A DNA stretch of 64,000 bases from Elgaria multicarinata webbii (taxonomy: Eukaryota > Chordata > Lepidosauria > Squamata > Anguidae), in assembly GCF_023053635.1 (NCBI RefSeq), contig NC_086178.1, positions 33,283,226 through 33,347,225 on the forward strand. Direction: 5' to 3'. A program made the translations under genes and the position numbers. The notes under the pieces were generated by a model that saw only the letters and a program-made list of their open reading frames with translations, had not been told where the DNA came from and ran no database searches. Below are positions 1 to 11,960 of the stretch, piece by piece (positions within the stretch are counted from its first letter, which is position 1; each line of letters opens with the position of its first letter).

Positions 1-2224
1 TTCCTGTCATAAATTGCATTTTAGACTCATTTAGCATAGCTCCTAAAATTTGAAGTTGTAGCTTTAAAAAAAAAGCATCACTAACAGAAAAGCACTGTAC
101 AAGATTCTCAGCAGCTGAGGCTTGAAAAATGTTGCCAAGACTAACATTTATCATTCACATCACAGCAGTAATAGTGGCACGAGTTGGTATTTGCAACTAG
201 CATGTGTTAAATATTTAACCTTGAGATACTGACTGCTGAAGCTTGCTGCAATTACATTAGAAGGCATGGGAGCCAATATCCAGAGAAACCAAGATTTTTT
301 CAAAATGCATTACAGTACAAATATGTAACAGTATATAGTACTGTGACTTGCTTATGCCAGATATTATAAACATAATCAAGTTCTGGAAGTTTTTGCATTA
401 AATTTTGTGGCAATTCAACTGTAGGAGCTGCAGACATCCAAGGGAGATCAATGTTGTGGGTAGTCTTGGCACAGAGACTACCCAAACCACTTATTCTCAG
501 AACAAGTTATACTGCCTTTGATGGCATTTACAAAGTAGGTCCAATACTGCAACCTGCATCTTTGCCCCCTGTCCTCACCCTAGTCTTGAGCACCTTGACT
601 ACATGTTCTCTGCACTAAGACTGCAGCAACACAGCCCATTTTGACTGCTATTTTGGCTGTCTTGAGTGCTTCTTTTTTTTTGGTGGAAAAGCAGAGCACA
701 AATCAAATAATATCTGCCATTATTATCAATTATTATCATTATTATTTCCTACTTCTCTACAACAGTTTGCACTCAAACCAGCAACCACGACTAAGAACTT
801 TTAATTTAATGGCAATATACAGAATTGTTTATCCATATAAATATGCTAAGGGAATTTATTTTACTCAGTATAATTGGCTTAAAAGTTGTGATTATCCTAC
901 CAAATCCAATAGCCTAAGGGCCTCTACAAAAGCATTTTGTAAGTATCCAGGATGTGGCAGGATGAAGGCATTAAGGCAAGGAAAGCATCCTTCAACTTAT
1001 TTCAACTGTTAAAAATCAGCCCAAAACCTCAAGGGACAACTCACTCACTTCTCCTGGACAAGGCTGCATCACCAGAGAGTGCCAAACTAAAGAGAGCCCC
1101 CAAACTGCAGAAGCCTTTTATATTCGACTAACAGAGAATACCCCACACTTCCTTTGGTAGCAGACTGTAAACCTTGCAGAGCACGGTTTGAATGCTCAAG
1201 ACGTTACTGCCAGAGTATGGGAGTCATTGCAAGGTTTCTGCCTCAGGCAATCAAGGCAGAAGAAGTATCAGGGATGTTGGGCCATTTCAAGTTTACAACT
1301 TTTGTGAAATGAATGCAGAACTATAAACAAGGTAAGAACTTCAAGCATGCATTAATATATGGTCTGTTACAGCCTGATTATTTATGCTAAGGTTCTTTTC
1401 AGGCAGAATCTTCAAACATGGTTGTTTTAAAGTTCATGCTGCCGCAGTAAATGATAGCTTATCCAAGCCTCAGTATTGAGAAATAGTTGCATATCAGATG
1501 TATTATGAGAAGAAGTGCAATCATTTACTAAAAGGCCAAACACATGCAGGTTTTCTCAGGATTCAATTGCACTAAGTTCAGGGGAGCTTACTCCCAAACT
1601 GGTGTGCTTGGGATTGCAGCATAAGCCGTAAAACTTGTGGCGTCAATAGAAAGAGACACATTCATTTTAGATTGGGCTAAACTCGGTTCCTTGCCCAGAA
1701 ACCTATTGTTTGCCAGAATTAATCAGTTGTATTAGGACAACTCCTCAAATGTATTTATTGGAGAAAAGGGTTGTGAAGAGGAGAAATAAATGGGGAAGTC
1801 CCACAGCTCTGTGGCGAAGCAGAAGGTTCATCCCTGGCTCAATCCCAAACATCCAAACTTAAAAGGAAACAAAATCGGGAAAGATCCCCATCTGAGGTTT
1901 TGAAGAGCTCTTGATAGTAAGAATATAGTACTGGACAGACAGACCAATGGTCCAACTCAATATGGCAACTTCATATAGGTGTCAAATATAACTCAATACC
2001 AGCCATTAAAGCTTCCTTCATTAGAGTCTCTGATACATCACATACAGCCTCCTTGAGTGCCATTTTCCTTGTAGTACTGATCTTTGTTCACTTGACCCAA
2101 AGTCTTTCCGATACTCTCTTGCAACTGGAAATTCTTGATATAATTCTAGTTTGAGTCATGCTTATCCAGAGAAGTCTGGATAGTTCTATATTAACTTAGC
2201 TGTAAAGAGTAAGCATTCCTCATT

Positions 2225-2402
2225 CCCTTTATAAAGGTTTTAAATCAATATTGTTTTTAAATAGATATTGTTTTTATGCCTTTGATGATTTTAAATTTTT
2301 GTATATCTGTTTTTAATGTTCATTGTTTTTAACTTTTGTAAACCGTCCAGAGAGCTTCAGCTATGGGGTGGTATATAAATGTAATAAAATAAAAAAATAA
2401 AT
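2225..2402 (+). mobile_element. L2-like LINE/SINE 3' tail
   Basis: The segment ends in the recurrent tail that reads like 'aaccgtccagagagcttc', then 'ggtggtatataaatgtaat', then an A-rich tract. The same tail recurs at least seven more times in the window in both orientations, which identifies it as the 3' end of a dispersed retroelement. L2-type is an inference from its attachment to L2 coding remnants at 9.0-9.3 kb. Confidence 0.6.
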
Positions 2403-3630
2403 TTATATCTAGGTTTCTGTTGGTACTCTTTCTCCAACTAGCAAACCACTTTCTTGGATAATAGGAAACACATAACTGGAGGGAGCTTTAAATTAGATAT
2501 CCTTGAAGAAGGAATAGGAAATACAAGGTCAAGAGCCAATACATGGAAGTATACAGGAAGCAAACTGGGGATTATTATTTTTTTAAAAAAAATAAAGGAT
2601 ATTTTGAAGGAAAGGAAGAGGTTGAAGATGATACAGACATAACACAAAGAAAACCTTCTTTAGTAAAGCTTGGCAAGGGGGATAGTTTGGACTGAAAAGG
2701 CTCATCTTTTTCTATCTTTTCTTCCCTCTTACCCAGTTTGCATGTAACAACCACCTATGGTTGTTTAACCCACAGATTGTCAGGACCACAAACAAGCACA
2801 TTGTCTCATGTGAGACTAAGCATCGCATTGGTGATCTCCAAAATCATGTCATAAGCACTTCTGAAAACTGGATGAAAAGGCCTTTACAGTCGGAGATCAG
2901 CAATTGCAGTGTCAACAGTTACAGCATCCTGTAGGACAACAGCTCAAAGTAGCAATTGTAACATCCTGTGGAATAACAAATAGGCCAGCTCACTCCAGAA
3001 CAGTGCACCCTCAGCAGTAAGACAGTCTGTTGATTGGGAGTTGAAAGCTAAACATCTGTGAGGCAATACAGTGACTCTGGATTAATGGATATGGGTCAAT
3101 GGCCAAACCATCTGGGAAATAATGCAGTGATGTTGGGCTAATCGATATAAGAGTAGGTCTCAGAATATTCCAAATTGGAGTACTCATAACATCAGGAAGG
3201 TGTGCATCATGAAACCTTCTGAAGCAACTTCTGAAGCAAAGTCTCCATGAGTATTGCTGGCCTCCTATTGCAGTGAGTGGTATGATTGGATAGGTACCAA
3301 ACTCCATTTGTATAGGATACCTGTGATTTGAAGTACAAACTCTATATATGCTATTGGTGTAATCAATAAAGCAATTTAAGGTTAGAAGAGCTCTTGTGTG
3401 CCACCTCATTACTCCAACTCTTTTCAGATCCCAGGTTTGATGGGACCAATCATCCTAGATCTGACAGATTTGGTCACACTCACAACTACTCACCACTTTG
3501 TTTCCAATTTACAAGACAACCCAGGAATGCCTTTTTCCTGTGTTGTTTGCTGCAATGTCCGAACCCAGTGTTCTAGGTTGTTGAGGAAGAAACAACCCAG
3601 GGGTTTAATCCAACAACAAACCATGAGTTA

Positions 3631-3812
3631 AGAACATAAGAAGAGCCATGCAAGATCAAACCAAGGGTCCATCTAGTCCAGCACTCTGTTCACACAGAGG
3701 CCAACCAGCTGTCGACCAGGGAACCATAAGTAGGACATGGTGCAACAGCACCCTCCCACCCATGTTCCCCAACAACGTAGTGTATACTGGCTTACTGCCT
3801 CTGATACCGGAG
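3631..3812 (-). mobile_element. CR1 LINE 3'-end fragment
   Basis: On the plus strand the segment starts with 'aagaacataagaagagcc' and continues through 'accaagggtccatctagt' and 'gttcacacagaggcc'. This is the reverse complement of the 3' untranslated end of the CR1 element seen at 47.8-49.5 kb. It carries no coding sequence and is a typical 5'-truncated LINE copy. Confidence 0.8.
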
Positions 3813-5359
3813 GGATTATTTCCTTCTCAACAACCCAGATTGCCATGATTGGATGTTGCAGCAAACAATCCAGGAAAGGGGCATTGCTGGATTGTTTTGT
3901 AAATTGAACAACACAGAGGCAGTGAACAGTCTCAAGACAGTAGGCTTGGTCCCACAGGGCCCCAACAAGGCATAGTTTTTTTCTTGTGAAGCTGACCTCT
4001 ATGTCCCTGCCTTGTGTTCTTCATATTGCATAATACCGTTATTCCGCTATGATCCCTTTGTCAAATGGTGAACTCAATGAATTTAGTCTTGGAACCAATT
4101 ACTCATTCAGAAAAAATATGTGGCACAGCCCTCCTAGACATGCACCCCTTAGAATGCAAGTGGGAAATAATACTTTATTTTATTTATTTAATAACTGAAT
4201 AGGGGAAAGTGATCTGTGGATAGGGAAGCCTCATCAAAATGTGACTGATGTGGAAAAACCAGCACATCAGGGAGATGGATTCTAGCCTAACCTTCTTAGC
4301 CTAAACCTGCTCCCAATTTCCTATATGGAGAAACCATGGATGGTCTCAAAAAGGGCTGTACCAACTGCTTTCCTGAACATATAGATCTGTTCTGCAATAC
4401 TAAATAAGAGTTTTTGAATATAGCTGAAAAACATGGCTTTCAAGCTGCCTGCAGCCTAGCAAGAACATTATTGTATTGCCTGCAAGGATTCACACTTCTA
4501 CAGATTAGAATGTGTTTATAGACCTGATGGTAGTGGTGCAAATGCAAAGAGGTCTGCATGTATTAAGCTGATTCTGGACTTCTGGAGTAATTCAAGGGCT
4601 CTTAAGCAATTTCATGCTTCTAGAATGCCATATGCTTATGAAGCACAAATGTCAATGCCTACATGCCATATATCCAAATACTGCCCAATTTTTATACTGT
4701 TTTTTGACATATGATCATTGCAATTGGATATACTGACATCAGCACATACTGTCCAATGAACACATTATGGAAAGACATTTGTCTGCACTCCACTGTGCAT
4801 ATGAGTTTTCAAAAAAATCTGGATCAAGTGGATCAGCCCTTATCCCTCTTTGTAGATTACAGCTTTTAAGGGGTGTCAGAGGACTTACTACACTTCTCCA
4901 GTTTTACAGAAGTGCTTTTTGAAGATGGATTCCCATACAAGGCACAAATATGAGATACAACGCATGAAGAAAGTGTGAGGGTGAGAATTTAAAAAAGATC
5001 TCCAGCTGGGGCAACAGATTGCTTTCCTAATCCACCCAGGAAATTCTAAATATGTGAATCTATTTTAAGAGAAATCATATGGAATCAAAACACAGGTAAA
5101 CTATAACCTAGAGATACCACCTCCACTACCACCCTGCCCTGATAGGGGCTTTATACCTTAGAAGTTGTGAGCTTGACAGAAATTCTGTCTAGCTTTCCCC
5201 AACCACAGTGGTGACTAAATTTCTTTCAGCGGATTTAGTCTGAACCATCTCTATGTATTTAATACCTTCATGAAAGAAAAAGATTTACATTAAGCCTTCA
5301 CAAAGTGCCAAATTAAATTGGTATTTATTCCCATTCTGTTAGTTGCTGCTGCTTCTTAC

Positions 5360-5440
5360 CTTCAAGCCTTCTGTTGGCAGCCTGTAGCCAAACCTTGCTG
5401 GCAGGTCATCAAATGTCTGTGTTGCATTTTCAAAATTAAA
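5360..5440 (-). CDS. RNF13: RNF13 coding exon, residues 39-65
   Basis: The exon has 81 bases and 27 codons, phase 0 at both ends. The acceptor is TTTGCATTTAG ending at 5441, and the donor is AAG followed by GTAAG at 5359-5355. It encodes the start of the luminal PA domain, with the conserved DDLPARFGY stretch. Confidence 0.95.
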
Positions 5441-7587
5441 CTAAATGCAAAAGAAATATGAAACCATATATTACGTGCTAGTTGACAAGGGGCTCATAAA
5501 ACCATTTGTACACAACTGATAAATTATAGCACACTCCTGAGTTCAACAATATTCAATTCCTGAAAGCTACACTTTAGACTCTTCCTCCTGAAGTCAAGAA
5601 AGTTCTATTGTATGCCCCACCTTATGCTCAAAGGACCAAACAGACCAAGCCCAGCACCTTTATGCACCTACCAATTCATTTCAGTTTCAACTTTTACACG
5701 GCTCATCTATATTTAAACCCTCAAGTTTCTCCCCTTTGTTTTCCTAATCCAAGTAGGAAATGGTACCTTGTGATCAGCACACTTCTATACAACTGTTAGA
5801 AAATACTTTCATTCCTTCTAAAATTTCACCATAAAGTCTGCTTCCACTGGGGGGAGAAAAAGTGAACCCAGGTAGGGGGAAAAATCTCTGGCACATTAAA
5901 GATTAGTCCACAAAAGCTTATGCCATAGTACAATTGTAAGTGTTTTTAAGGTGCCATAAGAGTCTAAGGACACAATCCTATGCATGTTCAGACAGGAAAA
6001 AGTCCTACAACTCCTGGCATATTGTAGGATTTTTTTCCCAAGAGTTATAGGACTTTTTTCTGTCAGGTATAAGATTTTACCCTTAGTTGGTTTTACTGCA
6101 ACAGACCAACACAGCTACCCTGCTGGAAACTGTTAGGAAGTAAAACCAAGACACTTCTGATTTTAAAATTTTGAAATGCATCAGACAGGCAAAGTGTGTT
6201 TTGTTTTTCATTCTTAGGACAGATGTTTACATCTCCTCAGCCCATCAATTTTTAAATTCAGAAAAGTTGTAAAATGTTTCCTTTTTTATGAAGTTCAGAA
6301 TCTACACATGTAAGAATTATGGAACAGATGTAAAGTTGTGCAATCCGGAGTCATTTGTTCCATGTGTTCTTTCCACTGCTTCTGACCATAGGAAATGAAG
6401 AGTGATTTATAATCCAGTCAAGTGAGATTAAAATTATGTATGATGCTTTCAAGATTTTGCAGGGGAGAAAACCCACAATCTGGAGAAATAAAACTAGAAA
6501 CAGTTGAGATCTTACATTGTAATGCATTTGTGGCAATGAAACCTTGCCATTAATACAGGGTGCATCAGAGACCAGGAGGTGAAAGGAGAACCTAGAGTAG
6601 ACTTTTTGTACAGGGAAGGAAATTAACTGTTGCCTAATTTATGTATTATTTATTTAATTTATACCCCGCCTTTCCACCATAAATGGGCAATCATCCATGG
6701 TAATTAAAACATGCCTAAGATTAATTGCCATCCCGGTTTGCTGCCTAAAAGCCAGCTGAGTTGTTGTTGTTTTTAAAAAAGCTTAGGAAATGATATTTGT
6801 ATGCAGTTAATTTTAAAGGGTTGAGCGCCAATTTCCTTTGACGATTTCCAGAGGGGTAGCCATGTTAGTCTGTGGCAGCAAACAATGGAGAGTGTTGAGG
6901 GCCCTTAAAGATGTAATTGATGAAGTGGACAGTGTCCACAAAAGCTTATGCCAGAATAAATATATTTGTTAGTCTTTACAGTGCCACAAAATTCTGGCCC
7001 TGTTTGTATGACACAAGGGTGGTTAATAAGCCACAGTGGCTTGTTAACCAAACCCATGTGTGACAGGTCAGCTCATTTCTCCAATTACCCTTGCCAGGTG
7101 TGGCTTCTTGTGACATCTGAACCCAGTGAGAGTGGCTTTTTGGGGTCGTTAACAAACAACTCAGAACCCCAACATTAAAATCACTCCACTGGTTGCTAAT
7201 TAGTTTCCGGGCAAAGTACAAAGTGTTGGTCATTACCTTTAAAGCCCTAAATGGTTTGGGTCCAGGTTACCTGCGGGATCGCCTTCTCCCATACAGTCCA
7301 CCCCACACACTCAGGTCCTCTGGGGAGAACTTACTTCAGTCAGCCAAGACTAGGCTGACATCAGTTTCCCAGAGGACCTTTTCTTCTGTCACCCCCGGAT
7401 TGTGGAATGGCCTGCCGGGGGAGATTCGTAAAATTAACTCTCTCTGTGATTTTAAGGCAGCTTTAAAGACTAGCCTTTTCCCGCAGGCCTATCCAGATCA
7501 ATGTAAAATCAATAATTTTTAAGATGTATTGATTCCTGTACTAATGTTGTTCCCCGCCTCGATCCAAAGGGAGTGGCGGGTAAGAAA

Positions 7588-7636
<49 letters not shown>

Positions 7637-7999
7637 GAGCTGTGAGATGGTTTGTTAACCAACCAAAAAGCCACCCTTGCTGGGTTCAGATGACATATGA
7701 AGCTGCGACAGGGGCATAAATCAGCAACCTGGTTGGCATAGGCACTACAACCCACTGTGCCTTAAATAAGCCATGGTAGGCTGCAGTGATTGTGCGAACC
7801 AGGTCTCTTTGTTGAATTCCCTTTGACAATCCCATTTCTTTAGGAATATTTTATACACAGGCACAAGTTTTTTTACAACACTTACTGCTAAGATGTCTGC
7901 CTCCACAGGCAACAGGTTTAAGAAAGCAAACAGCTGAACTGTGAGAATGGTGTAAATCTGAGTGGCAGACAGCATTAACATTCCTATTGACAGCAGCAT
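5360..7999 (-). CDS. RNF13: RNF13, first two coding exons (partial gene)
   Basis: RNF13 is a PA-TM-RING E3 ubiquitin ligase of the endolysosomal and ER membranes. Two minus-strand exons encode its N-terminus: residues 1-38 (7999 down to 7886) and 39-65 (5440 down to 5360). The first 34 or so residues are a hydrophobic signal peptide (MLLSIGMLMLSATQIYTILT and onward, then LNLLPVEADILA). The second exon begins the protease-associated domain (FNFENATQTFDDLPARFGYR, then LPTEGLK). Both match human RNF13 closely as I remember it. Splice sites are canonical and both junctions are phase 0. The rest of the PA domain, the membrane span and the RING-H2 finger are outside the window. The start ATG is the only one that precedes the conserved signal peptide. 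Confidence 0.95.
5901..6130 (+). mobile_element. Penelope-like repeat remnant, split by a MITE
   Basis: The two halves, 'gtccacaaaagcttatgcc' with 'ttttaaggtgccataaga' and then 'ctgcaacagaccaacacag', form a dispersed amniote repeat usually assigned to Penelope-like elements. A palindromic element of about 110 bp separates them at about 5972-6082. The family assignment is from memory of the consensus. Confidence 0.55.
5972..6082. mobile_element. Palindromic MITE (TIR near CAATCCTATGCATGTT)
   Basis: The left arm reads 'aatcctatgcatgttcagac' then 'aggaaaaagtcctacaact'. The right arm carries the complementary 'ttataggacttttttctgtc'. The same hairpin recurs at 11842-11960 and 31316-31428, so it is a mobile family. 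It lies inside the Penelope-like repeat and is therefore the younger insertion. Confidence 0.6.
6645..6710 (-). mobile_element. Retroelement 3' tail, short fragment
   Basis: The sequence 'tttatttaatttatacccc' then 'gcctttccacc' is the inverted tail of an L2-like or SINE-like element. It is short and diverged, so the family is uncertain. Confidence 0.35.
6845..6992 (+). mobile_element. Penelope-like remnant with hammerhead-like core
   Basis: The left part, 'ggtagccatgttagtctg', is the reverse complement of the family's 3' region. The right part is in the plus sense: TTGATGA at 6917-6923, a perfect 6-bp hairpin (GTGGAC 6925-6930 with GTCCAC 6934-6939), then AAAAGCTTATGCC and 'tttgttagtctttacagtgc'. 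Head-to-head joining of inverted ends is a known property of Penelope-like elements. The hairpin core is a near match to the hammerhead consensus CUGANGA-stem-GAAA. Confidence 0.6.
7175..7587 (+). mobile_element. L2 LINE 3' end with C-terminal coding remnant
   Basis: The translated sequence includes VITFKALNGLGPGYLRDRLL, RTFSSVTPGLWNGLPGEIRK and FKAALKTSLFPQAY. These are hallmarks of the C-terminal end of L2 LINE proteins. The reading frame is open for about 109 codons, which suggests a relatively young copy. It is 5' truncated and ends in an ATT repeat, as L2 copies often do. Confidence 0.85.
7588..7637. repeat. (ATT)n microsatellite
   Basis: About 16 uninterrupted ATT units form the tail of the preceding L2 copy. 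Confidence 0.95.
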
Positions 8000-8012
8000 T
8001 TTAATTAAATTC
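7886..8012 (-). CDS. RNF13: RNF13 start-codon exon, residues 1-38
   Basis: The acceptor is a pyrimidine tract with TTGCAG ending at 8013. Thirteen bases of 5' UTR precede the ATG at 7999-7997. The 38 codons end in GCA at 7886, followed by a GTAAGTG donor. The product is the signal peptide and the first mature residues of RNF13. Confidence 0.95.
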
Positions 8013-9009
8013 CTGCAAGAAAAAAACAAAAGGAAGTTAGGACATGCAACATGAATTCCCACCCTGATGTAATAGATATATATAGCCACCACAGTGCATA
8101 AAGTGGCTTGAGCACAGCTAGTTACAAAATGCAATCTATTACAATGTAAATCAAGTTTTAAATAAATATATTTATTTTATCAATCTGTTTGTCTTATGCC
8201 TAGAGTGAGTCCCAAGATCGGAGGTAACAGCAGGGATGAGAGGCGGCCGGACTCACCCACACATTGGGAAAGGCAGCTGCTGTTCCCCACATGTGGGTGA
8301 GTGCTAATCCTTGCCATGGGACATCCCTTCCACTATCTCCAGTCAGAGCCAAAAGTGGTATGCCCTCCGAGGGGCTTCCTCCAAGGGGGTGGGGCTTTGA
8401 GCCTAAGCGCTGCCCCCTGAAGGAATCCCAAGAGGTCGCACAAGCCAAATTAGGGTGCCCTTTGTGCCATATTAGGCCCACAGGCCAGGAGTTCTGCACC
8501 CCTGCTAATACTTATATCCAGCTATTGGGATATTTAAGAATTGGACGACAGCAGCAGAAATGTAGGGATAAGCAAAGCAAGTACATTTATTGCAGTGTTA
8601 TTAATGAGACCATAAGGACCCCTAATCCTTCACATGCAGACATAGCAGTGGGATTGTGTACATTGAATCATTCACATGTGGTAGTGTTGCAATGAATTCA
8701 TAAGAAGCATTGCAACACAGACTTATTAAAATTTAACCTCGTCCTATGGAAGGCAAATAGAGCAAAATTACCTTTCTGGCTAATTATTATTTGAAGCCCT
8801 TCTGTTAAAGTCTTATTTACAACAATATGTCAGGCACATAGATTTGTGTTGATGAAATGCTCAGGGAGTGTGAGCTGCCACATTCCGCATCCTCCTCGCT
8901 CTCATTCCACACACTACCTGACCTGTGGATCCACATAGGATTGCTCCATCACATTAAGGGTGGGTACAAGGACAATGGTGTGATGGGTGGCTACCAAGGA
9001 AAAAGCCTT

Positions 9010-9300
9010 ATCTGTCGTGACCCTCCTGTCTGTGGAATGTCCTACTGAGGGAGATCCACCTGGCATCTTCATTGTATTTAGGGTAACACCTTCCTTTTTA
9101 AGCAGACATTTAATCTTTAAACTGTGGCTTGATTATTAATTTTACTGCTTGCTCCTCAATGTTTTAAATGCTATATATATTGTGTTATTATTTTTGTTGC
9201 TTTATTGTTATCGTTGTTGTTTTGTTTTATTATTGTAAACCATTCCAAGGGCATTTTTCAATTGGGCAGTATAAACATCTAATAAATAAATAATTAAATA
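9010..9300 (+). mobile_element. L2 LINE 3' end
   Basis: The sequence 'gtctgtggaatgtcctac' then 'tgagggagatccacctggc' is the eroded LWNxLPxEIR-coding part of L2. It runs into a T-rich 3' UTR and the 'gggcagtataaacatct' tail with an AATAA repeat. It is more decayed than the copy at 7.2 kb. Confidence 0.65.
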
Positions 9301-11841
9301 AACTGCACACAGAGTAGCACCATTCTCTCCTTTTCAATTAATGCAAATACCAAGCCAAATGACAACACAGGGAAAAAGCTGAATGTTTTGATAAGAATGA
9401 GCTTCACAGTGAGTAGAAACAAGGCCATAAAATATAGAAACAAGGCCATAAAAAGAGAGTCAGCCAAAAATATGTTGAAATAAATATTTCATTTTATTAA
9501 GATGCAATAATCAATCATTTAGAATTTCAACTCCTGCAAGGTGTGTGTGTGTTTCTTTTGCTTAGGATTCCTAAAGAAGTTATAACAAACCAGCTTTTGC
9601 AGATAGGCAAGCCAACTGCTCTCTATGCAAACTGGCTTGTAAACTAAGTTTATCATGGCACTTAACAGTCAAATGATATACACTTCACCACCCTTCTGCT
9701 TTCATATAGACTAATGGCTTCAGTCTTCTGAATATTGCTTTATTAAAAGAAATCTACTCATGGTAATAGAATCACTGAAGCTTCAAGAAATTGCAGTGCT
9801 CTGCTACCATCTGCTTCACTACCTAAGATTTGTACACTGTCCACATTACCACAAATCACTGCGGAACTGAACTAAAGCTGGTCGGCCTGCAGCAAACAGC
9901 AAAGCTGAAAACGTCTGAGAGACAAACTGCAATGGGATAGATGGTCCATCCTAAATTTTAGTTTACAAAACATTTTGAGGTCGAAATCATGAATGAACTC
10001 CATTTCAATTCTCATGACTATACACAGTGTGGCAACTGTGTCTTGCACTAACTTCCAGCCACTGGTGCCATGCACAGAGGCAGTCACATGCAAGCCAATA
10101 GTAAATTTAGCACTATTCAGGGACTACATCCAAATACTCTTGCCTAACTGGAGTGTGGCTGATGTAGAGGGTGAGTTCGCAGTTCACATTAAGGCACCTT
10201 ACAAATAAGCCACAGTAGTTTGGTTGTTTGCTGAACAACCTATGGTACCCTGGACAGGCAATTGGCTGTGCTATGGCTTGTTCTCCCCTTCCTTCCCCTT
10301 CAGTCCTCCAGCCAGCTCTAGCACATATCCCAGGTGCCTTTGCAGCAGAATTCATCTTGTCTCCTTGTCCCGGCCAGCTCCCTTCTTCAATTGTTTGTCA
10401 CCTTTTGGGTGTGTGGGTGTGTGCTTCGGGAATCATGCAAATGTGTTTGCAATTTTATTGTTATTTTCCCATTCTTTCACAAATGCACAAGACTGCACTT
10501 TTGCCTGTCCAGTATGTGTATTCTTGCTTCATCAATGTGCTTGTATGCAACTGAAGCCTCACATACAAGGAAATTGACAAGATAAGGCTGCATATAGACT
10601 AATTCGTGCACACAGGGTGGGGGAGAGAAAATTGTAAGAGAAAAGGACTCAGTAGCACAGTTCAAAAACCCTGAAAGTGGGGTGGGGTGAAGCGAGACTA
10701 ACATAGTAAGTGCACCAAAAATGGGAGGGGACAGTATCTTCCATTTGGTAATGTAATTCTCTCACTTTTAAGTGTTGAACTGACACTTGTCAGTGTCATC
10801 CTTTCCCCCAGTCCCCAAGACTCCAGCAAAACTCCAAAAAGTAAAGATATGGGGTCCCCCACCTTTTCACAGCTTCCAGAAGACAACAACTTGCCCACCA
10901 CTACTGCTCTTCTTCTGGTGAAGAGCCACAGGTGTGCATTTGGTGTTTTAGGAAAAACCCTCTCTGAACGAAAATACACTTCCATCTAATTATGGGGGGG
11001 GGGGGGGGCGGGAGGAACCATGGCGAAATAATCACCTTCTCCTGATTTTAAAAAGAATTCTGTAACACTGCAATGGTCTCTTCACCCAATACTGCCCAGC
11101 TAGCCACATAATAAGAGATGCCAATTGGGGAGTTTTAGTAGATTTTAATAATTAATAGTTATGACTATTCAGTCTTACTGAAAGCAGGTAATAGCAATAC
11201 TGACTCCCCCCCTCCCTCTTTTTTGGGTTTTTTTTTTTTGGCTCTCATTCATTAACTTTTTTCAAGAGGTTTCAAAAGCAAGCTGCAGGCCAGACATCTA
11301 CAGTTGCATTGTCTACCCACAGGGCTACAGTGTCCAAAGCACACATTATACATACATTTGAGCGATCAATATTTGATTCTTTTCCCTTTCTCCACCCCCT
11401 GGATTTTGAAAGCAAGGAATCAGTCTTTCCCATCTGTTGAAGCTTCTTATTCTGGTCACACACTGGCAGTCCAGCTATACTGACTGTAGGGAAAAAAAAA
11501 CTCCATCTCAGAAGACTGAACTTGCCCTTGGGGAGTTTTTAATCACATAGACAGGGCAGAACACTGGAATAAAAGCAGCTATATAGACAAGCACTGGTTG
11601 GTTGTAAGCTACAGGAGTTTAAGCTACAATTAATCCAAATGTTGGGTGGACATCTTTACTCCCACGTTTGCACTCCTGAGGAAATTATTGCCCATGGCTA
11701 CCAAGGCCACAATCCCAGTCGTCATCATGAGTATCGGAACCTGCCTGGATTGGAATGAATTGGTCCATCTAAACTTAGCTTATCTTTCCAAATTTCATCC
11801 CCCCTTAAGCTTACTAACTAGCAGCAGCTTAGAGTGCAACC

Positions 11842-11960
11842 CTATAAAAGCTTAGACAAAAAATAAATCCTACAACTCCCAGCGATCCCCAGTCTGCATG
11901 GCTGGCTGGGGGATCCTGGGAGCTGTAGGACTTATTTCTGTCTAAATATGCATAGGATGA
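11842..11960. mobile_element. Palindromic MITE (same family as 5972-6082)
   Basis: The left arm is 'aaataaatcctacaactccc'. The right arm is 'gggagctgtaggacttattt' then 'ctgtctaaatatgcatagg'. The arms pair over about 45 bp around 'gatccccagtctgcatggct'. Confidence 0.6.

Larger units (their letters stand above)
1..5359 (-). other. RNF13: RNF13 intron (3' part, continues beyond window)
   Basis: This is AT-rich intronic sequence downstream (on the minus strand) of the second recognised RNF13 coding exon. I looked for the next expected coding segment, the rest of the protease-associated domain, and did not see it, so that exon should lie outside the window. The stretch holds an L2-like tail near 2.2-2.4 kb and a CR1 3' fragment near 3.6-3.8 kb. 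The rest, including 1-2200, 2650-3600 and 3850-5340, shows no feature I can name. Confidence 0.7.
6998..7795. mobile_element. Non-autonomous DNA transposon split by an L2 LINE
   Basis: The left end (6998-7170) has 'ctggccctgtttgtatgac' and 'taataagccacagtggctt'. The right end (7640-7795) has the inverted partners 'ggtttgttaaccaacc', 'tgggttcagatgacatatg' and 'taaataagccatggtagg'. Paired inverted ends of this type ('TGTTCAGACGACAC'-like plus AACCATG words) recur across the window and fit a hAT-type MITE. The middle is replaced by an L2 3' end and its ATT tail. Confidence 0.5.
5441..7885 (-). other. RNF13: RNF13 intron between coding exons
   Basis: This 2.4-kb intron is largely repeat-derived: two Penelope-like remnants, a 110-bp MITE inside the first of them, and a DNA-transposon derivative split by an L2 LINE and an ATT microsatellite. 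Bases 6140-6640 show nothing I can name. Confidence 0.8.

Noticed and set aside
300-485. Minus-strand open frame of about 61 codons with protein-like composition (PTVELPQNLMQKLPELDYVY)
   Set aside because: It has no recognisable family, no splice-site support and no ATG in frame. It could be a pseudogene scrap in the RNF13 intron, but I cannot support that.
7519-7755. Minus-strand open frame containing a long isoleucine run
   Set aside because: Product of the ATT microsatellite.
8264-8695. Plus-strand open frame of 143 codons with an overlapping minus-strand frame
   Set aside because: GC-rich repeat-like sequence gives open frames on both strands; no homology recognised.
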